Part shown: positions 56,839 through 64,000 of the stretch, piece after piece | How positions within the stretch are numbered: position 1 is the stretch's first letter | How the letters are laid out: each line of letters starts with the position of its first letter | Assembly: GCA_038503075.1 (NCBI GenBank) | Contig: JBCAML010000022.1 | Coordinates: 1,393,551 to 1,457,550, forward strand | Length of the DNA stretch: 64,000 nucleotides | Direction of reading: 5' to 3' | From: Gyromitra esculenta | Lineage: Eukaryota; Ascomycota; Pezizomycetes; Pezizales; Discinaceae | The notes under the pieces: model-generated | Seen by the model: the letters and a program-made list of their open reading frames with translations, nothing else | Told to the model about the DNA's origin: nothing | Databases searched by the model: none | Translations under genes and position numbers: made by a program

Positions 56839-58826
56839 GGCGATTAGCGAGGGAGTGTCAACGGAAGAGAAGATAAGGGCGTAGGGGCATCAGGAGCCGT
56901 GTTCTGATCGAAGAGCTAGTGTAAGAAAGATATATCCATAATCACAGAGAAGGGGAGTGGGATAGGTGATGGAGGAGTAGGTGGTGGTGGTGATCAGGGA
57001 TGGATGATGCATGGGGAGCGGTGGTGAGGATGAGGAGAAAGGATAGAGGTGATGATTGTTGCCGGGTAACAGAGGTGGGCGCCAATCAAAATACGCGAGG
57101 CTGATATGGATTAGGGTTGAAGTCACCTGATCGGCGAGGAGAAATCAACTTTCTCTCGAGTTTGCTAGATAGAAACACTGCAGCCAATGGAACGTTTCTT
57201 CTGGGAGTATAGAGAAGCGGGTTAAATACCCATTGATTTAATATTTAAGCGTTCTGAATGGATGGTGTAGTGGAGATGGTGATGAAATTGGTGGGATGTG
57301 GCTTATATATCACTCCGAGACAAAGAAACGCAACATTATTTCCAAGCTCTTTTTCTGCAAGTTAATTACAGGCTCAAATGTGTTGTGAGGCTTTCGGGGA
57401 CTTCCGCCGTTCTCCTCAGCTTTGTACCAAGAATGCGGTGGAGGTGAATGGGGATGTGGTTTATATACCACGCCGTGGCGGACAGAGAAAGATACCTCAT
57501 GTTTCCAGGCTGTTCTCCTAGAAGCCAGGTAAGAGCAGGAACCTAGATTTACTGTGGATCTTCCGCCATGTTACTCGGCTTTGCACGGGAATGTGCTATA
57601 CATGAATAAGATCCCCCCCAATCGTCTTGATACATGTAGTTAACTACTGACTCTAGTTTCTCGCTTTCCACGCTGGACAGCGACTATCTTTTATCTCTTT
57701 GGCAAATAGTTACTATCCCGTTAAGATGGCCTCCTGCGCTGTCGCGAGCCAGCAACACTTCCCAGAATTTGGGGCCTATCCACTACGGGATCTAGAAATG
57801 CAGACGCTATTGGTCAAAGAAGTGAGAATAGGTAGGATGGGCTTTCACACCGCAATAAAACACTGGTGGATCCGAGAAAAGTCTTGTGAGTTTTGGTTTC
57901 TGTAGGAAGTTTGAGAGGATTTGGACGATGGCATTATTAATAGCTTGGCGAATTTTTTAGTTAAGTGAGTCGCCGATCGGTCTACGAAGAGTTAACCCAC
58001 TGCAGGTCTACTAACTGCATATGTACTCTGTAGAACCCTGGCCCTCCACCATAAGAACGTAATGAGAGGAGAGCAAGATCCAACGCCTTAGGAACGGTAT
58101 CCCTTTTGGCATAGGAGCATATCTTTCTCGTGGCATCGGCAGAGCGATCGATGAATGTGGTGTATATATATGTCATGACCAATGCTTGAACTAGTATTTA
58201 GAGTTATTTACTTAGTGTGAGGTGATTCACCTTTGATAAATTGCAGAAGTTGACTCTTTTGGGGTTAGATTACGTGATCCAAAGAGCGAGGGAACTAGTT
58301 TAAGGCCTTGGACCACTTGAGCAGCAGGATATGGTTAAGGAGTTTAAGAGAGAAATTGGTATAGGTTTGGGATAGCGAAGAGAAGCGCTTTCGATAATCC
58401 CTAGTGTCACTATCACTAATTTAAATGTCGCATGCTATGTTGTGATAGGAAGGAGCGTATGATCAGTAATTGCAATGCACGGTGGCTGCGGCGAGTTGTC
58501 CTCGACCAGAAAAGACATCATTTGACAGCTGTGACCTTTAGAAGTAGAGGTCATGGGAAAATATAAAATTGTAAAGTTATGTCGCCCTCCGCACTAGCTC
58601 AAAAAAACAAAGACAAAAACCCGTCCCATCTTATCGCCTCTTTGTCTCTCTTTTGTCGCCACTTATAAAAACCGTATCTCCGTGGTGCTAGGTACCTAAT
58701 CTCTCTTCCCAACTTTGCAAACCGTTTTTGCCTGTGCTATCGCCGTACCTTTGGAAAAGCGATCCCGATAACGCAGCTTATCTACCATTTTCCAACCCGT
58801 AATAAAGGAATACAACATAAGGAGTT
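56839..58826. promoter_or_regulatory. upstream region of the nuclease-like gene and 3' flank of the next gene
   Basis: No gene. Contains an imperfect tandem duplication (57264-57600, listed separately) with a TATA-like motif in each copy. The minus frame 57982-58182 is weakly protein-like but isolated. Confidence 0.35.
57264..57600. repeat. imperfect tandem duplication of about 165 bp
   Basis: Copy 1 (about 57264-57430) and copy 2 (about 57431-57600) share, in the same order, GGGATGTGG(c/t)TTATATA(t/c)CAC, a GACA(a/g)AGAAA block, TTTCCA(a/g)GCT, a CTTCCGCC block and a TCGGCTTTG/TCAGCTTTG block. Indels separate the blocks. No coding potential. Confidence 0.65.
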
Positions 58827-60580
58827 TTATATTGTCATGCAGACTTCATCATCCAACATCATTCGGATGACTACGACAAATCCCCCAACAGTTGCCACTA
58901 AACCTAGGGAGAGCTTCCATATAAGTGCGAGGTATTCCTCAATAGTGCTGTGTTTGCCAATTGCAATCTCCGTGACCCTGAAAAGGAGTTTAAGTACTAT
59001 AAACCCTTGAGCACTGGATCTGCCATTCTTCATGCTTCCGGGTACTGGGAGCTCAGGCGCTAGTGTACTCGATCTGCTATAGTTCACACTTCCGGGTAGG
59101 AGCTCAGGTGTTAGAACCAACACTTGACTGCAGACAATCCAAGCCATTACCCAGCCCCGTTGACTACTAGTGCTTTGCGCTTTCTCGAAGTTGGTTAACA
59201 AGTGGATAATAACGTATGGACCGGCTATCCAGATGATGAAAAGGCTCGTATAAACGAGCACACCAATCAACTTTTTCCCAGGACCCTGATTTTAGTTAAT
59301 ATGGACTTCTTTGTACAGAATTCTATTGGGGGCATGTACAACTTACCCACTTGGTCCACAAGCAGGGCACAACTCTGCCTTCAAAGAGGTCAGAAGCTAA
59401 TTTTTTTGTGCTGGGGAGAAGACGGAAACCGTTTTTCATGAGGCTGTAATGGTAGTTCTTAATAGCGGTGAGCCACATCGTTAAAACTTGAGGCTTTGGT
59501 TGTTCTATCTCGAGTACTGTTGGTTCGGAAAGCTAGGGCAAAATCCCGTACGCTATCCCAACCTCTCCACTTATACAGTTTTCAAGCTCCAGTGTCTCAC
59601 TCGTCTTGATGTACCCTTGCGCCTTATCCTCCCGAATCCGGTTTCGGAAATCAGACGAGCTCCGGATTGACATTAAAATATCCTGTTCCAAGCTCTCCAT
59701 AGCTATATTATCCGTTTCTTCCAAAACCTGGGGGCCGCCGCCATTACTCTTATTTGCTGGCGTATCTGGTCTTGGACCTCCGTATTTAACTAGGAACATC
59801 CGTGGGTAATTGGGGGCGCAAAGGGAAGCTATCGTATTGAGCAAAGACATCAGAATGTATGGTATAACGGTCAAAGAATAGGATGCGTATCCGAACTTGC
59901 CGACCTGTCGCCGGCTAACGCGATAAAGATCGAATGAAGAGTAAAGAGTTTGAATGATAGCGGCAATAAATTTCAAGGCACTATAGTTGCAGGAAAGTTT
60001 CGTCTTGGATACCTGGGTTATTTCCTTCTTGTCGTCACCTGTGTTGTATGGAAGCAGGGAGACGACCTCAAGCTCTTGCGGCACCATCACTAAGTGGCTC
60101 TCCCGTGGTTTAGATTTTTTACGAAGCAAAATAAAATCCAGAACGCTCTCTACTAGTGCTGGATGCTGTCCATGGATTTCAGTAAGTGCAGTCTTCACTT
60201 CAACACTGTAAGCAGTCAGCGGCTGTACTCTGGGAGGGGATATCTTTCCATTGACTACAGTACAGGTTTTCGTTCGTATAGGGACCAGACTGCACCATAC
60301 ACAATGCCCCTGAGCCAAGGGCCACTGTCAATGGATCCTTTTCACCCCGTGCATATTGGAAGATAGAGATGAGTGATTTCGAAACACCTGTCATTGGGAG
60401 AAATATAGCCGTCACTGTACGATAGAATATAATAAAAGCAGAATCTCCCGGTTTCGCCAAGACAGTAACGGCGTGTAGCCCGTAGTTTAGAAGGATGAAT
60501 TTGACAATGTCTGTCCAATCTGTGGGCCTGCAGACAGTTTCGCCTTTCTTGCCAAAGTAAGATGTTGTGGAAGAATTCAT
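58827..60580 (-). pseudogene. disabled gene for an uncharacterised fungal multi-pass membrane protein
   Basis: The reading starts at ATG 60580-60578 (MNSSTTSYFG, then ETVCRPTDWTDIVKFILLNY, a hydrophobic segment and SISIFQYARG-like LISIFQYARG), matching the start of a common Pezizomycotina membrane family. After GALCMV (about 60293) the homologous text continues one frame over (SLVPIRTKTC...PLTAYSVEVKTALTEIHG), so there is a 1-base shift. The new frame runs to a TAG at 59535-59533 and stays protein-like in the same frame beyond it (WLTAIKNYHYS...CLWTKW) to a GTAAGT donor at 59346. A 61-bp intron leads to the last exon, 59285-58827, with helices near LVYTSLFIIWIAGPYVIIHL and VATVGGFVVVIRMML. 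Two lesions, one possibly CAG to TAG, make a functional product unlikely unless they are sequencing errors. Confidence 0.65.
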
Positions 60581-61083
60581 CGGAGGGTCTTTGTTCCTGG
60601 GGTTTTGCGTTGCATGCAGATAATAAATGTTTTAGTTGATCAAAATAGGTAGGAGAAATTGTATAAAGAGAGCGATTATAGAACGCATTCATATATCTAC
60701 CGAGTTCTCTATTCAAGAGGGCCCTACATTTGATATTAACGACGTGGTAGAGCAGTCCTTTATTATTCAAATCATTTTGGATTGAATCACTGCTCTCGCG
60801 CATAATTTACTTGCCAGCGCAACAGAACTCCCGCGAATCTTATGACACGTGTTAAGTAGCTTGAGTGACGATCTTTTGGTGCCTAGGCTGTATGTGTATT
60901 ATTATTTTTACCTAGTCTCGATCCTCCAGTACTCCGTGTGCTCTACATTAACAATTCATTACGATCCAATGGTACCAAGTGTTGTGAGACTTGCAGTGAT
61001 TTACTCGTAAAGTTATTGGTGACTACTAGTAAGGGCTGATGAGGGGTAGTTAATTTGATTGGCTCTTGTATAACATGGTCATA
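60581..61083. other. intergenic
   Basis: Short upstream flank of the disabled membrane gene. The overlapping minus frame reaching 60803 is its out-of-frame shadow. Confidence 0.4.
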
Positions 61084-61816
61084 CAAGGCCCAGGCATAAA
61101 GTGAGCGAACAGGCATGGGTCTGTGGGAAAAGTAGGCGAGAGCGATCTTAACTCACCACAAAACATCAGGGGTAACCAGTCAAGAGGCTTCTTCCACACG
61201 TGACCCAATGCTGCCAAACCAAGAAATAACCGAAAGAAAGATCATTACTTGGTAAAATCACATCAAATATGAATTTAGAGAAAAGCAGGGAAAAAAGGCC
61301 GCAATTTTCATCTTATTTTTGTGGTTATCCTTTAGTTGATTCCATAGTAATTGCTGTGGTTGAGTGACTCGACCACGAAGGCAAAGTCACCGTGCCACTT
61401 ATTACTCTAGATCTACATGTCTCAACATAAAATTATGATCGCAACTATGATGTGCGAAGCCGTAGACACAGAGTGTGTCAACCTCCAGCCCACCACTTCG
61501 ATATGGGAAAAATCTGACTGGCCAGAAAATCCGGCACCCGGATTACAAGTGGTAGAAATGGCCTTATACTAGTACAATCGTAGTAGGTATGTCAATACAT
61601 GAAAAACCATTTGCTACCAAGTCGCCAAGCCTGATATTACGAACACACAAAAGAGTATAGACAGTGGCGTATTTATTTTTCGGAAGGGTGTGTTGGAGGC
61701 TGACATACTCTGTGTCTACGGCTTCGCACACCATATTCATTATTATCAACCGTCCTGATGACGTTCTGTCCTGCACGCAGACCCCTACTGTTCGGTCACT
61801 TTATGCCTGAGCCTTG
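61084..61816. mobile_element. TA-flanked terminal-inverted-repeat element with nested inverted arms
   Basis: Outer inverted repeats of about 44 bp: 61084-61127 begins CAAGGCCCAGGCATAAAGTG, and 61816 reading inward begins CAAGGCTCAGGCATAAAGTG; both continue with A(g/c)CGAACAG and GGGTCTG. TA flanks both ends (61082-61083, 61817-61818), as for Tc1/mariner-type insertions. Inside, a second inverted pair (61448-61500 and 61681-61733) shares GTGCGAAGCCGTAGACACAG and the following 20 bases. Each inner arm opens a short inward-facing frame starting M-(M/V)-CEAVDTE. At 733 bp it cannot encode a full transposase, so it is non-autonomous or a composite remnant. Confidence 0.7.
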
Positions 61817-61818
61817 TA

Positions 61819-62379
61819 CATGCATATGCATATGCATTTGAGTGCAAATGCGATATGGGTGGGGTTTTAGTTCTCGATGTGTCTTTTTATATTTATGCGC
61901 GGTCTTTGGGATTGCGCGTGTCGGTGCTATTTAGGTCTCTGTAACACGGCTGCAGTGGCGCAAACGTGAGATAATTTCTAATTTAGCGGACCTGGCCTAG
62001 GACGTGCCGGCTGTCATCACAAGGCTGAACAACTGCACCAGCTCGGACTGCATATTTCGATTTGTCTTTAACTCAGAAAGAGATCCGCAGAGATAAAGAA
62101 CGATTTGTTATGTGAGAATGGGGGAGCGTATTTAATTTATGAAAGCCCATGGCCAGGAGGGGGTAGTAGCGATATATAGAAGAACAAGTTTAAAATATCT
62201 TCGTCTATGGACCCTACAGACTGTACAGTATTGTCCGGAAAATCTTGGCACCCTCCTTTCTATCGAGCACGGCTTACCACCGAATTGAGGTAATAGTTTC
62301 TGTAGAAGGCGGCTATAAAGTTGTTAGATGCTACTTGGTAGATAAGCATTTCCATGGTTTCGGTAGTTTTTGATTTATT
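61819..62379. other. subtelomeric intergenic DNA
   Basis: Starts with an alternating CATATG/TGCATA tract (61818-61839). No gene seen. Confidence 0.4.
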
Positions 62380-62867
62380 GCCCCCTAGCTTTTTTTTTTT
62401 TGTTAAATCATTGTTTCATTGTTTTTATAAAATGGTACAAGAATGCCACATGCAACCGAAGTTATAGCGTGAACAAAACCCTTATTGCTCTCACGGTTGA
62501 GCTTCGAGTTAAGCCCTTTAGTATCCCTAAAGGTGAGCAGTGCTACGTAATCAAAGGGACAACACGTTCAAAGAGTGCAGCGTCTCTACAAGTTCTACTA
62601 AGGTCTATCTCAAGGCGAGATAAGTGCAGCGAGGTAGACAGCGACAGCGAGGGTTCTGAGGTAAAACCGAGATGGTATTTGATAGTTACAGCAGAAGGTA
62701 ACGAGAATGTTGCTTAAAGAAAGAAGAAGAAAAAGAGAACAGCAAGCGAACAAAATCCATCATTTAAATACCCCGCTTTTCCCAACCAAATCCCATAGCC
62801 GAAAGTAACCGAAATACAATAACATTATACCGAAACCCAACCCTATCCCTTAATCCGTGAAAATTGC
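62380..62867 (+). repeat. subtelomeric tandem repeat, unit 1
   Basis: Begins GCCCCCTAGCTT and ends with AATCCGTGAAAATT. It shares with unit 2 the blocks AAGCCCTT(t/c)AGTATCCCT, TCTATCTCAAGGCGAGATAAGT, CAGCGACAGCGAGGGTTCTG and TTAAATACCCCGCTTT. It carries an extra stretch of about 80-90 bp after the opening motif that unit 2 lacks. The frame at 62370-62717 lies wholly within this repeat. Confidence 0.8.
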
Positions 62868-63303
62868 CCCCTAGCTTGATCTCACGGTTCAGTCCCTCGA
62901 TAAGCCCTTCAGTATCCCTGAAGGTGAGCAGTGCTACTTAAGCGAGGTACTAACACGTTCGAGGATTGCAGTGTTTTCTACAAGTTCTACGAGGGGTCTA
63001 TCTCAAGGCGAGATAAGTGCAACGAAGTGGCCAGCGACAGCGAGGGTTCTGAGGTAGAACCGAGATAGTGTTTTAACAGTGACAAGAGAAGGTAAATGAG
63101 AACGTTGCTTAAGGAAAGAAGAAGAGAAGAGACAGAAACGACCGAAATCCCTCGCTTAAATACCCCGCTTTCCCGTAACACAATCAACAACCCAACAACA
63201 ACCGAAATACAACCGAACTACAATGAGATTATAACAAAAGATCCAAAATCCATAACAACCGTCGTACCAAATCCTAACCCTATTCCTAATCCGTGAAACT
63301 TGA
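62868..63303 (+). repeat. subtelomeric tandem repeat, unit 2
   Basis: Starts at GCCCCCTAGCTTGATC directly after unit 1 and ends near AATCCGTGAAACTTGATC. It differs from unit 1 by many substitutions and small indels, so the duplication is not recent. The 3' part of both units is CCAA/CCTA-rich. Confidence 0.8.
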
Positions 63304-63921
63304 TCCATAACTACATATACATGTATTGAGTTTACTACCAGTAGGTTTTTAGGTGCTAGGACTTTGCAAACATGACTGTTTATGTGAAGGGGAAACGTTA
63401 GTTTCCTGGAGATAGTCGCGGTAAGGAGTCAGGAAGGAAGTCGAAAGCTAAGACCGTGTGCGTTGTTGAACGTCTACGAGGTTTCGTCTGATTTCTAGAC
63501 TCCTCAGTTAGCTGAGACAGTCAGGGATATATACAACCCTCAAGGCGGATCCGGATCTTAGGGGGATCCGGGCGGAAGGCCTCTCGGCCGAGCCACGATG
63601 ATGCAATTTCGATCGACTAGCGGCGGCAGAGTTCGGTTACTCTTTCGGGTAATCGAAACCTGTGTACGCGTCATCTAATATCCGGGTATGCGGGAGAAAG
63701 AGGGGTAAACTATGAAACATGCAGGTGATACTACGTGCGTCATGCACTCGGCCACGATGCAGTGTTACGTGCAGGGGGCGGCTGTTCGGTCCGTCGGCTA
63801 TCCTCGGCCCGAGGGCTCCGCTAAGTCCGACGCCAAGACGCCAAGCCGGCTCGGAGATAACATCCGTTCCGTTCCGTGCCAAGATGCCAAGGGTTGTACC
63901 ACCTTCCTAATCCGAGAGGGG
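63304..63921. other. telomere-adjacent, more GC-rich DNA
   Basis: No gene seen. Contains a 9-bp stem with an 8-base loop (TTCGGTTAC 63632-63640 with GTAATCGAA 63649-63657) and CGGCC-rich segments near 63586 and 63751. Confidence 0.4.
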
Positions 63922-64000
63922 TTTAGGGTTTAGGGTTTAGGGTTTAGGGTTTAGGGTTTAGGGTTTTAGGGTTTAGGGTTTAGGGTTTAGGGTTTAGGGT
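63922..64000 (+). repeat. telomeric array, (TTTAGGG)n
   Basis: Ten TTTAGGG units and one TTTTAGGG variant (63964-63971), running off the right edge. The G-rich strand is 5'->3' rightwards, so this is the right-hand chromosome end. The unit is the Arabidopsis type. Confidence 0.95.

Noticed and set aside
60342..60803. 153-residue minus frame over the disabled membrane gene
   Set aside because: Out of frame with the recognisable membrane-family text it overlaps.
62370..62717. 115-residue frame as an independent gene
   Set aside because: Lies inside unit 1 of a tandem repeat; the matching unit 2 is frame-broken.
62950..62970. GTTCGAGGATT as an RNA polymerase III B-box
   Set aside because: Unit 1 has GTTCAAAGAGT at the same place and no A-box lies at the right distance, so a SINE call is not supported.
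1..64000. tRNA, rRNA and CRISPR searches by eye
   Set aside because: No convincing tRNA A/B-box pair with cloverleaf, no rRNA core motif, and no array of regularly spaced identical repeats was found.

Overview
The window looks like the last 64 kb of a chromosome arm of a filamentous ascomycete (Pezizomycotina). The evidence is short introns (mostly 53-124 bp) with GTANGT-type donors and CTAAC/CTGAC-type branch sites, protein families typical of mould genomes (RTA1, PAP2, a plant-pathogen-style P450, small cysteine-rich secreted proteins, a CBM48 protein with yeast Crp1/Mdg1-like architecture), and a terminal array of TTTAGGG units that runs off the right edge with the G-rich strand 5'->3' toward the end. 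That 7-base unit is the plant-type repeat, whereas TTAGGG is usual in filamentous ascomycetes. I cannot assign a genus.

Layout. 0-11 kb carries a minus-strand CBM48/repeat protein, a divergent RTA1-family membrane protein (6 exons) and a PAP2 lipid phosphatase (2 exons), separated by a 4 kb gene-free stretch holding a MITE-like foldback and a solo LTR. 12.8-21.7 kb has a decayed secreted-protein gene, an intact 4-Cys secreted protein, a decayed secreted protein of the GGLPxGxYRVCTIN family and a lineage-specific coiled-coil protein. 22-24 kb has a FAD oxidoreductase. 24-37 kb is gene-poor: a second solo LTR and several coding remnants carrying in-frame stops. 37.7-39.5 kb is a complete 4-exon cytochrome P450, and 42.5-43.3 kb an unknown 2-exon protein. 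45.9-48.9 kb holds two tandem paralogous CFEM-like secreted proteins with probable GPI tails, in microsatellite-rich DNA. 52.6-56.8 kb holds an orphan protein and a large protein with a PD-(D/E)XK-like segment of a kind expanded in fungal genomes. 58.8-60.6 kb is a disabled membrane-protein gene. 61-64 kb is subtelomere: a TA-flanked inverted-repeat element, a tandem repeat of about 0.45 kb, and the telomere.

The genes do not form an evident operon-like cluster. The unifying theme is accessory DNA near a chromosome end: secreted or surface proteins, membrane transport and detoxification genes, and broken copies. Several lesions (ATG to ATA, probable TGG or CGA to TGA, probable CAG to TAG) are transitions of the kind expected from RIP-type C-to-T mutation; others are indels. 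Exon models come from reading splice signals and frame continuity by eye; no alignment or search was run.
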